Positions 52,263 through 63,955 of a stretch of DNA of 64,000 bases are shown in pieces. The stretch's first letter is position 1, and the number at the start of each line of letters is the position of its first letter. Origin of the DNA: Viscum album (Eukaryota > Streptophyta > Magnoliopsida > Santalales > Viscaceae). The translations under genes were made by a program, and so were the position numbers. The notes under the pieces were generated by a model. The model was not told where the DNA came from. It worked only from the letters and a program-made list of their open reading frames with translations, and did no database searches. The stretch spans positions 531,932,394-531,996,393 of the forward strand of contig OY728143.1 in assembly GCA_963277665.1 (NCBI GenBank), written 5' to 3'.

Positions 52263-55200
52263 TGTAACGCCCCGACCCTAGCTACCCAGAGTTGGTTTAT
52301 TATTAAAAAACCTTGGCATGATCACAAGAGATCATGTCTAGAATGACTGAGTAGTTTAGTATCCTTGGAAATACTAGATACATACATAAGATTTACATTA
52401 CATTATGAAATAATAAAAAACAACATTGTTTCCCCTTTTAACACTATCATATCCCTTAGCCTATCCCTACAGGTCAATAAAAATATACTTCTTCACATAT
52501 TAGAAAAAATAAAACAATGAAAGGGGTGATCTCAGATGCTCATTATGGATAAAAATTTAGAGTAATCTTTCATAAATAAGCAAAAACATTTAAGGCAACA
52601 TATAAGACTAAAACCTAGGCATTTTAATATAGAAATTCTGCATAATATGGAAAATATAAATCAAATAATTTCATTTAAATATTCACATGGATATTGTAAT
52701 AGTTGAATAGTCACATGTAATATCAATAGATAATTTCATAATGATGGAATGAATAATGTGAAAAATCATAAATTCAGTGTCAAATCCTCATGGAAGGACA
52801 ACATAAAATATTTTTTCAGGGTCTTGTGCCAAGACACTAATTGTATTATGTGACCAACTGATGCAACATGGAGCTATAGTAGGCTACAACCATCAATTAC
52901 TAATTCTAAAGCATTCCTTATATGAAAAAGTTGAAACATAATCTAAACATTTGTATTAAAACTATCATATAAAATGACAATACTTTAATGACATACCATG
53001 AATGGTATAAAAAACCACATCCTCTATCAAACATAACTCATTCAATTCAATATGGAATATTTTGTTATAATAAATCAACATCAATAATGAATAATGGAGG
53101 TTATTAAAATAGATGAATATAATCAGAAAACTATTTGAGATAAATATCTTCTTTTTCTTGAAAACATTTAAAAGTCTCACTATTTATCAAGTAGATGTTA
53201 AAAATAGATTGTTTAATCAAGGTTTCACATACCAAATTGATATTTCTAAATGGAATATTATTTTTAAAACATTCATTTCTATATTAATAAATCTTTAAAA
53301 TCATTTATGAAACATGAACATTAATGAGATTGATTTAGAAGAATAAATCTTCATAAAGTTTAAAAATTATATTTTAGATAGAGTTCCTTAACAAATGAGA
53401 GAAATTTGAATACAAATAGTTGATGTGATAAACAAATATAATATCATTAAAATAAATGGATTCATGATTTACTCTGTCTAAGTAAAGAATATATCCCATA
53501 TAAAAGTTAATTAGTGCATAATAACTAAGAAGACTCAATAGAATTTTAATTGATATGAAATCCATTATAAAGAATTTATCCATAGTTTAATGATAAATAA
53601 GTTACATAATTATGTATAAAAATATAAATACACTCAAAATGATTTGATATTATGTTTAAATCAATTAGAGGACATTCACAGATATTCTTGTAACAATAAC
53701 ACCAATGACATGGATATTTGGCTCAATCAATGGAAATTGAGTTAATATTACTCTTATCACGTTCATATAGATTCATTGAGAATTTATCAAAGGAGTGATT
53801 ATATGTATCATAAGTATATATACACAATTTAGAGTGTAAATTACTACATAAATAAATAAATAGTTTTTTCACACATAATCATGGATTAAAATAAGCAATG
53901 ATGTATGCATAAAACCCAATGAGTGGATATCGAAATTAGAAATGCCCTTACCAATTTGGTATCTTACGAAACATACACCCCATGAAAGAAATATGATAAA
54001 ATGATTCGTTAAATACCAATAGATTAATGCATATTAGAAAAGTAATACAATCCTGGGATATACATACACCACACAAAAAAATAGTGCCAATATATCATGA
54101 ATCTCCCTGGAATACAAACCGTGATAAAAACCCCTTACGACGTTGTAAGTGATTGACTCATCTGAACAAATGTTAATAACCACCAAATGAATCAAATAAT
54201 ACCAAGAATATAATGGGAATAATGATAATATATATCTAATGGTAGTCCACAATACACCACATAAAAATAAATAATTGTCGAAAAAAATGAAATATCATGG
54301 AATTAATAATGAGATAAGAAACCCATTACCTCGTGTCCGACTAGACTTGTATGTTCTGTTTTATTCTTGAATAATAAACATAAGTTAATTTCTACTTAAT
54401 TGAGAACCCTTTTAGATTTTATTATTCCTTTTATATCACTTATTACCATTCTATTTTAAGTAGGTAATTGTTTCAATTCATAAATTACTTTTTTTCAATG
54501 TTCTGAACTTTAGTTAAAAAAATAAAATTGTTATAATTAAACATTTCCATGTGGTAGAAATTCAATTATTTCAAGAATGATATTAATGATTTAGATATCA
54601 TATATATCATATATATATATATCCAATGTTTATTTATTTATAATATTCCATATCATTTGATGATAAGAAATGAAACACACTGTTCTTGGAGATGGAAAGT
54701 CGTACGTACCTTTGAATGCTACTTTCATTTCTATTGTATATTTAAAATAATAAAAATTTAATAATACATTTTTTTTATAATTCCAGTATAATATTTTTGT
54801 TATGTATTTTAATTAACTCCTTCCATTATACATTTAACATGTTGCATGAATTAGTGGTATCACTTTGAGGGGCGTTAGTCCGCATTTCCCCAAATGACAT
54901 TATCGTATTTACCCATTATAGAAACCATACTTGTTTGATAAAAATGAAAAATACATAAGTATAAGGACAATATAAATATAATTAACATCACATGTATATA
55001 ATTTTATATCTTAATGGTCACCATAAGAGGTGGTAGGAGAAGATTGAACAATTCCCATTTAGTGAGGTAGTAGATCGTTATCCACAAGAACAATATCTTC
55101 TTTACTAATTAGATAGAAGTGTTTGAATGGGTAGTTATAATACTTATTATATAAAGATCGTAGTATATTTAGGATACTGGTTTTTTTATAAAGTAAATGA

Positions 55201-56979
55201 ATAACCGAGTTTTGGGGGTTGAAGAAGAAAAATAAATTAATAGAACATAAGAGAAGACGTTACCTTTAAATCGTCTAACTCCCTTTTGTTTGAACCAAAA
55301 GGAATTCTTGAAGTTCCATCAAACTACGTTAAGGCTTCCAAGTGGAATAAAGGGATAATTAGAGATTAATTAGGAAGATGGTGGTTGAGGCAAGTGCTTG
55401 ATAGGTGTGAGTAATGACTTAGAGGTGATGGCTTTTTATAATGTGGACGGTGGGTTATTTAGGAATGTTGGAAAATATTAATTCATTATATAATGATGTT
55501 CGGTTTATAAAAGACCAAAACTTATTAAATTAGAATATAAGATGAATATTGTTTGAAATAAAACCATACAATAATAATTGGATAGGTTATGGAAATTTTA
55601 CTATTCATTATTATCTTATTTAATTAAATCATTCATTAATGAGGTAAACACTGCATCATTACTGTGTCATAAATAATATTATTTATTTGATGTCTAAAAA
55701 TTATAAATAAAATACCATGATGTAGGAAATAATTTTATCTTTAAAATTAATGTTTATAGTCTAAGATATAACTTATATAAACCCATGTAAGAATTGATTT
55801 TCTAAAATATGTATTTTTTTTGTAATTTTTGTCTTTTCATTAAATTATTTTATATAATGTGTCATTGTAACTCTTATGTTTGCTACATGGGGCCCCAAAA
55901 TAGACACATGGATACTCATGGTTGGAAAGGTATCTAAAAATAGGATCCAGACACATGTTAGTGTCATTTAATATTATTATAATATTATTTTTAATTTGAA
56001 TTTCCCTATGTATCGTTAACAGTGGTAAATAAAAGTTAAAGCTATAATTCACTAAAAATTATATTTATCATAATGAATGAAATTTTACATAATAATAGCA
56101 TCCATATATGTTTTATTTTTTAAATTAAATTCACTGAAGTGGAAAATTTTAATTTATATGAAAATTTCGTTTTTTAACTACTACTAAGTGATTTCACTAT
56201 TCATCCCAAATTGATGTTTTTTCAGAAAAATATCAAACATTCAGCCTAAAAAGTATTTGATATTATGAATTAAAATATGATTTATATTTTACCAAATAGA
56301 AATAATAGATTTTTCCTTTATTAAACATAAATTAATTCCCATTGTCAAAACAAAAAAACGTGTTTTTTAAGAAATAATGAATATAATAAGATTGACACTT
56401 TATTATGTCCCATTTCAATGTGAAATTACATACAATGACCAAAATTGGATTAAATTGTAAATATATATTCTAAATAAACTTTAAAACAAATTAAAAGGAT
56501 AATCTATCCATATAAATAAATTATATTAAAAATTAGTTTGGAATTAATATACAATACATTTTATGATTCAAAAAAAATAAATTTTATCATAAAAAATCCA
56601 AAAATTCATCCAAAGTAAATTTTGATATTTCGGTTCGAAATAAGAATTTTAGTTTGTCATATATAACATATAAAAGTGTAAAATATTTCATTTAGAAATG
56701 GTTCAAAATTAAAATGCGGAAAAACCGCCTTTTATAAAAAATACACCATTTATCTGAAAAAATGAATTTGTCATTATATTATATCTATGAAACATAAATT
56801 ATGAATGATATTATTATATGGGATATATATAAAATTCAAAATTTGGTTACTAATATTCATAACCACTTTATGAATGATTAGATTGATATGTCATGGTGTG
56901 CTTGAACTTGGTGTTGTGTATATTTTACTCTATTTTTTTATTCAAAGAGAAGAATAATGAGGATGTTTGGGGTATTACA
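52263..56979 (-). repeat. Element 3, 5' LTR (right copy)
   Basis: Starts on the plus strand with TGTAACGCCCCGACCC and ends GGGGTATTACA, the better preserved of the two copies. Aligns with 45001-49680 with substitutions and small indels throughout. It would drive transcription toward lower coordinates. Confidence 0.93.
55433..55440 (-). promoter_or_regulatory. Probable TATA box, element 3 right LTR
   Basis: TATAAAAA on the element strand, about 1.54 kb into the LTR, identical to the homologous site in the left LTR (48143-48150). Inferred core promoter. Confidence 0.5.
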
Positions 56980-56984
56980 ACCAA
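56980..56984. repeat. Target site duplication of element 3, right copy
   Basis: ACCAA directly after the GGGGTATTACA LTR end, matching 44996-45000. Confidence 0.8.
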
Positions 56985-58124
56985 TGTATTTATTACACAT
57001 CAATTCATGATATATTTCATTAGATTAAATATAATAAAACGAGGTGATCTATAAATCTAGTACCTTTTGGATAATTATAAAAAAATGGATAACAAATATA
57101 AAAAATGTGTTTATAACATCATTTTTGAAATATTTATTATGATGATCATAATTTATAACCATTGATAAAATTACATGGGATATGTGTGTCCTTATATAAT
57201 AATAAGGTGAGATAAAAACCCATCTAGTAAATTAATGAATAATAAGATGATGAAGTTTTTACGAGTTATTGAATGGGAAATTCTTATGGTATATAAAAGT
57301 GTTGAGAATCCAAAAAATGAAAAATAGGGAATGATATAGCATGATAAGATACATGAAACATTTGAATGTAGCGAAAAAAATATAAACATGACATCATAAG
57401 AATAAAATAAGGATAACCACTAAAACATAAGTATATAACATACTTAGTATAACACCTTAATAACCAAACATTATTTATCATGAGAATAAAACATTACCAA
57501 AATCATTATAGTGTTGTTTGGGTGCATCCTTCATAATCATATCATGCACATGAATAATTATTAAACATAGATCATATAACATATGAAAATATTTCATGAA
57601 ATTAAATCCCACAATTAATGAGTGTAGTTTACAAACATGGAATTTAACAATCAATTAATTATAGTTATAACCTGTTGAATAACAATATGTTGAAGTTGGT
57701 ATGTTTATAAACCTCACAAATGTTTTCCTTAGAACCTATTAGTGACCTTTTGGGAGCACAACAACAATACCTAAATAAAAATAAAATTGTTCAATGATAG
57801 AGAATGGGGTATCTAATATCAGGGATATAAAGAAATTACTTATGATGGGTATGTAATGAAATAATTAATCATGAAAATTTTGGAATTAATAAAGGACAGA
57901 TATGGTGGTTTCATCAATAAAAAGAGAACTAGAAAAATTGTCAGATAAATTTTGCAGCATAACAAGGATGCCTGACTAATAATGGAATTTTTTTTCATGC
58001 AATAAAAGTTATAAATCATCACATGTAAACATTATGAAATTTAATAGGGATATGAAAAATCATATCTGAAAAATATTAATTGGAAGAAAAAGAATACTAC
58101 AAAAATAACCTACTAGAATAAAAA
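56985..58124. other. AT-rich spacer between elements 3 and 4
   Basis: No domain, RNA gene or repeat recognised. The overlapping minus frames at 57192-57481 are rich in Phe, Ile, Ser and Tyr and look like chance openings in AT-rich DNA. Confidence 0.55.
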
Positions 58125-59159
58125 TGTAAAGACCAAGAAATTTCAATGAATTTTTTTTCATAATTTCTTTGTAATTTTACATGTCCACAGTTTCTAACAA
58201 CACCTTATTCTGAGGCCTGATGTGCCAGAAATAATTTTCTGAAGTTTTGTTTAGGTACTACTAGTGAACGAATGAGTGGGGTTTTCTATCTTTTGAACCG
58301 GTGCTCGGAATTAAAATCTAAGGGCACCGATGAACTTGCATCGCTGATATTCGCTTAAGGGGACTTTTACCGTAGTTGCGTCTTCTCAGGAGGAGAAGTG
58401 AATTTTTGGGGAAATTGGAAAAAGTTTAATAAATTTGTGGAGCATATTTTATTATTCTATGGATGTAAATTCCTCCCAGGGGAAGTTATTGGTGGGGCAC
58501 ACACCCACATAACTTCACAAGTGTGGTTATTTGAGAGGTGGGTCCCACACAAGCCCAAATCATTCATCTGCCATAACTCTCTTCAAATCACCAAATTAAC
58601 TCTTCTTCATTTAATATGCCAACACTCAATCATTTCCCCTTTAATTAATTTTGACAACATCTTCCATTTATTATGGATAAACCCCTCACCTCCCTCTCTC
58701 CCTAATTAATATGCCAACTCTTCTAATTAATGGGTTGAGCTACTCAATTAAATAATTATGTGTGTGTCATGAATCCTTTTGAAATATTTTGAATTGCATG
58801 GAACAAAAATAATTATAAAGAGCCTATTGTTTATTTGAGGCTGGGCTATTATTTGGAAAGGCTTGGTAGAATACACTGTTCTTATTTCGACGAAGAACAG
58901 CTCTGAAGAAGAACATCAAGATGCCTTCTTTTCTTTCTCCGCGATAAGATATGAGACCCCAATTCTTCTACGGGTGCACTCCGACGACGATGGAATCGAC
59001 ACCATCATCCACAATGCTCGATTACCACAAATCTATTCCAAATTAGGGGGATTATGTTCAATTTTATTGGATTAAAATTGTTCCTCGTTCATTGTTTAAT
59101 ATCTTTGTTGGTCCTGACCTATTTCTATCACCTAACGTGGAGGTCACATGACGAATGAA

Positions 59160-59830
59160 TGCGGCCTGATGACCCTCCGCTAGAACTTGATTATTTTTGG
59201 AATCGGCAACCGGAGGCGGAACGCAGAAGAGGCCTGTGGCGCAAGGGCCACCATCACACATGCAATGAAAATCCGCACCCACGCGGGTTGCGGTGGAGGA
59301 AGAACGGTGCCATCGCACTATTCCAGAGATCCGGTGATGCGGCCAGGTTAGGCCACGGTAGAGGAAGTCGGCAATGTCACACCGGCTATGCAGAAGCAAC
59401 CAAGGACCTCTTTACAGTCTAATTTGGCATGAGAATCGGTTGGCTTGTTGGTCGGCCGGTTGGAGGAATGCAGCGGCGCCAGGTGGGCACTGCGCTGAAG
59501 AACCTGCGGCCCACCCGACCAGGCCGCTTGTGCCATGAAGGTCAACCAGCATAGGCTGGACAGCTAGGGAGGGCAGTGCTGCTGGTTCGGGTAGCCGGGG
59601 GGCCTCACCCCCTGCCACGGACCGGTCGGCCCCTTCGGGCCGAGCCGGTCGGTCAGCTGGCCGGGCCGCGCCGTGCCAGGTCAGGCCACGCCTTCCTTCG
59701 GACTAGGTCATGCATGCCACCAGGCTGGGTCACTTTTCTTTATGTCGGTCTGACACCCCATGTCGGGTTGGACCTGCTAAACGGGGTCTGACCGACCCAC
59801 CAGCCCACTAGGACTAACGGGTCGGGCCCG
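59160..59830. other. GC-rich island in element 4 LTR
   Basis: About 670 bp of strongly GC-rich, CpG-containing sequence with repeated words such as GGTCGG, CCGGTCGG and GGCCGGG on both strands. The rest of the window is overwhelmingly AT-rich. No protein domain is recognisable in any frame. It could be regulatory LTR sequence of a GC-rich family or material captured by the LTR. Confidence 0.6.
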
Positions 59831-60414
59831 TACACTTAAATATGAATATCTTTAGGACCATGTGTCTCATCGACACACCATCTACGGCACTAGGACCCTT
59901 ACGATGAGGTTGTCCTATGCGATACTGTAAGTGTGTTTTGGATGAATTTGGAAAACAGTCGAGTATGGAATGAACATAATTCCAACCGGGCCCTCAGAGA
60001 GGAAACACTTATAACATATGTACTGGATGTTCGATTGACTTGTTTTCAACTATGTTGGATTCCACATGTTTAGACAGTTATTTTGGCATACTTGGTGGAT
60101 GATTTAGATATGGTTTGAGCATGGTCGGGTTGGATTTTACCCGAAAACCAATCAGGGCCCTGGAGCAGAAATGCTAATAACTCACTGACCGAGTGTCCGA
60201 TTGATGCGTCGTCTGTTGCATTGAGACCCCTGTGACGAGGCAGTACATTGAGATACTTCCACGTGAGATTACATGACAATTGAAAGTATCGACCATTAGC
60301 TCATGGAGCAGATCCTCCCGGAGACGAGCATACAGTATATGGAGACTTAGTAGCTCATTGAGACCTGATGACTGCTTGTCTGATTCATTTTGGAGTGAGA
60401 TGACTAGCCCTGTA

Positions 60415-60625
60415 GGGGAGCACTACTGTATAGGGGTGGAAAACCCATGGAGGCGAGCGATACTTTGTAGGGGCGGCAGACTGGCGGTACTCTACCAGAG
60501 GAGTACCTCTATAGGCTATTAGTGGGTGCGCTACTGCGTTGGGGCGGCAGACCCATGATGGGGTGCACTGCTGTGTTGGGGTGAGAGACCCATGATACTC
60601 AATTTGAGGAGTACCTCCGCAGTCT
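60415..60625 (+). repeat. Higher-order tandem repeat in element 4 LTR
   Basis: Two units of about 107-109 bp, each built as A-A-B. Module A is about 36 bp (pattern GGGGYGCACTACTGTGTWGG followed by GGCRGACCCATGG) at 60415-60450, 60451-60484, 60522-60559 and 60560-60595. Module B holds TACTC, a short variable part, then GAGGAGTACCTC, at 60487-60518 and 60596-60625. The A-A-B order is the same in both units, so the pair arose by duplication of a composite unit. Confidence 0.75.
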
Positions 60626-61419
60626 AAGGTTAGTGAGTAACACCACAAAGTCATTAGAGGACTACTTCGATCAACAGAGGAGGAGTTCTCCAGCACCTGT
60701 GATTTCAACATCGTGAATAAATATCCTGGTTTGAGTTGGGTCAATGACCATTGTGTTTTCCACATAATTGAGATGGTTTACTTGATAAAATAGGTATATG
60801 TATGGGTATATACCTAATAAAAGGTTATCTGTTGAGATATTTTTGTGAGTTTTATCCTTGTTGGATTTTTGTGAGACCTTGAGGGTCTCACGGTCCCTAC
60901 TGAGTATCGTTATAATCACCCCTGCCCGAGCTATGCTCGCACCTCCAATTATTGGATGTAGATGACGAACATAGATGACTAAGGTTGAGTGTACGAGGAC
61001 TGGATGGTAGCCGGAGGTGGACACTCGGCTTGATGACACATGAAGCGGACCGATAGACGTGGAGTGCAGAGGAGGACATATGTACCTACCCTTCAGGTAG
61101 GAACCTGGAGGATGATCCAGGAGCTGTTTCACCATTCAGCTGTTGTCTTTTCAGTTGTACTTTTCTTTCAGTTGTAGTTGTACCTTTCTATTGGGATTGT
61201 ATTTCAGGCCCCTTTGTACTTTTAGCACACTTGTTATAGAGTGTTTACTTAGTGATTACTTTTGTTGCATACTCTGTTGTGTTTTTTTACTTCTATAAAG
61301 GCAATGCCTTCCATTTTTAGCAGGATTTACGCCTTTGGTGAATGTCGCCAGCCCCTGGCCTATGAATGGCGGGATTGGGGTAGTCACGGCACGAGGCCCG
61401 AGGACGGGTCTTGACAAAT

Positions 61420-61431
61420 TGGTATCAGAGG
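61420..61431 (+). other. Primer binding site of element 4 (iMet tRNA type)
   Basis: TGGTATCAGAGG, three bases (AAT) after the LTR end, matching the plant initiator-methionine tRNA primer site at 11 of 12 bases. Confidence 0.95.
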
Positions 61432-61634
61432 AGTCGGTGCCACCGCAGAACATAGTACCCTAATCATTCTTTCTGTGAAGCAATAGTGTTAAGGGTACCG
61501 AGTGCAGTTTTTTGATTAGGGAGTCCAGTGTTGGTGCGGCGGCTGACATATCTATACACTAGGACCATGACTACTGATTTCTGACGCAGTTCGCGAAAAT
61601 ACTTATTCTGTGTGTGTTTCCAAAATTTTTCATT

Positions 61635-62345
61635 ATGTCAGCTCAACCAGGTCAGCTCACAAAGTTTAAATCCTTTGACCGTTTCACATTTGTTAAGGTT
61701 GCCACCACCCAGGAAGTCATTTGGATTTCCGAGAGAGTACCTGATGATGGACCATCGAGCTATGAGGCTCTGGTGTAGGGCCTTCATACTATTATGGAAC
61801 ATTCTGGTGGTGTACCAGTAGCACCACCACCCATTGGGCAGCAGATGCCACTAGCCGTACTAGCAGACGGTGCACGCTGAAAGAGAATGTTGCACGATTT
61901 CTAGTAGTAGATGCCTCCGAGGTTACGAGGTGAGATAGATTCCCAGGAAGTAGTGGTATAGCTAGAGGTGATTGCTAGAGTTCTACACCTTGTTTGGACA
62001 CTAGTAGAGCAGATATTGATCTTAGCTAAAAGTGTTTCCCAGTGAGTGACCATGAGGTTGGTCCGCATATTGAAGAGGCTTCATTACATGGACTGATGCC
62101 TGAGATAGTACCTTCAGGTAGTGTAAAAGCTATATCACTACTTGCTGGTCAGCAGTTACAACAGGAGGTTCTGGTAGATGACACCTGTAGGTTCAGTGCC
62201 TTCCATGTGCTTCAGCATCAGATACCCCTCATGTTCTGAGGTGAGCCTGACTCACAGGCGTCTAAGGAAAGGCTTGAGGAGGTGGCTGAGAATATTATAG
62301 AGACTATACAGATTTGGCAGGATGACATGTCGGTAGCTGAGTAAT
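61635..62345 (+). pseudogene. gag-like region of element 4, decayed
   Basis: An ATG at 61635 opens MSAQPGQLTKFKSFDRF and runs about 47 codons to a stop. After several further stops, 62042-62345 reads through HQIPLMF, stop, GEPDSQASKERLEEVAEN, IIETIQIWQDDMSVAE. The last part matches the plant gag wording in which a FRGxPDP motif precedes WLEEVE. Reading order and place just after the PBS support gag, but the start at 61635 is a guess. The region cannot encode a capsid protein. Confidence 0.6.
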
Positions 62346-63235
62346 CATATAGGCATACCGATTGTTCCTGGTATTTGATGACTACAATTTGATCAGTGCT
62401 TTAGAGATCGTACCACAAAGCGAGGTTTGTATAATGGACATCAGATCCAATACATTTCCTCTATGAATTACTACTTATTCTAGGGTGCTAGAGAGAAACT
62501 TTGTGGTTGAATGTTCTATGGATGAATGGTTACTGCTAGATAATGTCAGCAGTTGGAAAGCAGGGAACTGGCACTAGTCTAAGAGACTTGGGCATGTAAA
62601 ATATTTCAAGAAGAATTAGTGTTAAGGATAGATGAATCTGCGGAGCAGTAGACATGGAAGCAGAGCTAGTAGGGCATCATGTGGTGATTTACATTTCAAC
62701 ATGGTACAACCACCCACCTTGGTAGTACCCTCCAGGCTCAGGGAGCAGGAGGGAAATGGAATAGTGTAGCTGCATGCGGTCAAGGATTGTGACCTAAGGG
62801 ATTTTTTAATTATTTGAGGTATGGTCTATGTCCACTACTAGCTTCCATAATAATAGACATTGATAAGAATCATTCCATCCTTCCACGAAACTTTTCACAG
62901 ACAAAGAGTTTCTAGTTAAGTCGTTGACTTGGCAATCACATCTATAGATACCTTTGAGAGGAGACTCGATAATCATGATTATGCCGACGGTGTGATCTGA
63001 CACTTGAGGTGAGAGTTTTAGTTGGATCCCTTTGGTGGTAGAGTCGAGGCCTTATGCCGTTAGTTTGGGTATGGAATGGGAAACCACAGTTCATACAAAT
63101 ATTGACAGTATTAAGAAAAAAGGTTGTGGTATACCTACAAAACTGGGATGGGTTTTCCATGGTCAGATAAAAGGAAACCCTAGTCAGCACAGGATGGAAT
63201 CATGCATAAGTGGCTGAAGTCGATCACTCATGGGT
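62346..63235 (+). other. Unassigned interior of element 4
   Basis: About 0.9 kb where later gag, protease and most of RT would be expected. I could not match any frame to those domains; openings at 63032-63217 (plus) and 62806-63190 (minus) show no motif. It may hold scrambled or rearranged remnants. Confidence 0.5.
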
Positions 63236-63244
63236 CATCCAGAC

Positions 63245-63340
63245 TTGGATTTCTGCAAGACATCACCAGAGTTGCTACACAGCTTTTTTCTTTGACGAAG
63301 AAGGGGAAAACCCTTCATGTGGTCAGAGAGATGTCAGTTG
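63245..63340 (+). pseudogene. RT/RNase H connection fragment of element 4
   Basis: One frame reads LGFLQDITRVATQLFSLTKK followed by GKT, corresponding to the family RRFIQDFSRIATPLTSLTKK and GK between RT and RNase H. The trace ends after about 30 codons. The next recognisable family segment, 60 bp on, belongs to the far end of integrase, so about 1.5-2 kb of the family sequence is missing. Confidence 0.6.
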
Positions 63341-63394
63341 ATCATTTTAGAAGCTGAGGTAGAGGTTGACCAGGGATCCCATTTTGAGGCTATC

Positions 63395-63930
63395 AAAAAA
63401 GGTGAAGATCATCTAGGAGCAGATGAAGACTGCACAGAGTAGACAGGAAGTCCTATGCTGATTGGACACGGAGACCATTGTAGTTTGGGGATAGCGACTA
63501 CCTTTTCCTACGGGAATCAACATGACGTGGTATATGGTGATTTGTCCGGGGGCATGAATTTATCTCCACGATTCATCAGACCATTCCAGGTCCTCAGTAG
63601 AGTAAGCGAGGTGGCTTACCACCTGGTCCTTCCACCTCAATTGCACCATATGCATGACATCTTCCATGTATCTTAGCTGAGAAGATATGTGCATGACACA
63701 ACCCACATTATCGACCATGGAGAGTTGGACATCGATGACTAGGAAACATTCACGAAGGTTAGAGTGGAGATTGAGGATCAACTAGAGAAGGACATACGGA
63801 GATGGTCGATTCCTCTATGTGCATTCACTGGCAGTACAGAAACCTCTAGGGGAGAACTAGAGAACATGAATCTCACATGCATGCTTAGTACCCCTTTAGT
63901 TTCTCTAGTGTGTGTTGTAGCTTTATGGGG
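63395..63930 (+). pseudogene. Integrase C-terminus and chromodomain trace of element 4
   Basis: Begins with the linker KII, stop, EQMKTAQSRQ near 63402-63440, standard before the C-terminal module. The open stretch 63455-63676 carries LSPRFIRPFQVLSRVSEVAY, HLVLPPQLHHMHDIFHVS, where the GPF motif reads RPF. After a stop come LRRYVHDTTHIIDHGELDID and VEIEDQLEKDIRRWSIPLCA. The TETSRGELENM segment probably corresponds to the ATWELE part of a chromodomain. The integrase core with its DDE residues is absent. Intact versions help bind DNA and select the target. Confidence 0.88.
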
Positions 63931-63942
63931 ATGTAAATCTCT

Positions 63943-63955
63943 AAGGTGGGAATAA
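63943..63955 (+). other. Polypurine tract of element 4
   Basis: AAGGTGGGAATAA directly precedes the TGTAAACACC start of the 3' LTR. Position and purine content fit the plus-strand primer. Confidence 0.85.

Larger units (their letters stand above)
45001..56979 (-). mobile_element. Element 3: non-autonomous LTR retrotransposon with 4.7-kb LTRs
   Basis: A 12.0-kb element on the minus strand. Two LTRs (45001-49680 and 52263-56979) align over their length and end in the inverted wording TGTAATACCCC and GGGGCGTTACA on the element strand. A degenerate iMet PBS lies two bases inside the right LTR, a modest purine tract lies beside the left LTR, and ACCAA is duplicated. The 2.6-kb internal region shows no gag, protease, RT or integrase motif on either strand. 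This architecture matches the large retrotransposon derivatives (LARDs) described in grasses, which have LTRs of several kb around a non-coding interior and are mobilised by partner elements. The partner is not evident here. Confidence 0.92.
58125..61416 (+). repeat. Element 4, 5' LTR
   Basis: Begins TGTAAAGACC and ends GGTCTTGACA, near-perfect inverted termini with TG/CA. The start recurs at 63956 (40 of 45 bases agree, no indel needed). It holds a GC-rich island (59160-59830) and a higher-order repeat (60415-60625), and is much less AT-rich than the flanks. Long openings in it, such as 60671-61135 minus (154 codons), 59064-59399 minus and 59159-59422 plus, overlap in several frames on both strands and lack domains, so I treat them as a by-product of GC content. 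Confidence 0.93.

Noticed and set aside
59064..59399. 111-codon minus frame and 87-codon plus frame overlapping in the GC-rich island
   Set aside because: Both strands are open at once, as expected in GC-rich DNA where stop codons are scarce. No motif and no start context was recognised.
60671..61135. 154-codon open frame on the minus strand, the longest in the window
   Set aside because: It lies antisense within the element 4 LTR, overlaps other openings in different frames and partly reads through LTR repeats. No domain is visible, and its length follows from the lower AT content of the LTR.
62806..63190. Overlapping minus-strand frames in element 4 interior
   Set aside because: They are antisense to the element, lack motifs and overlap each other in different frames.
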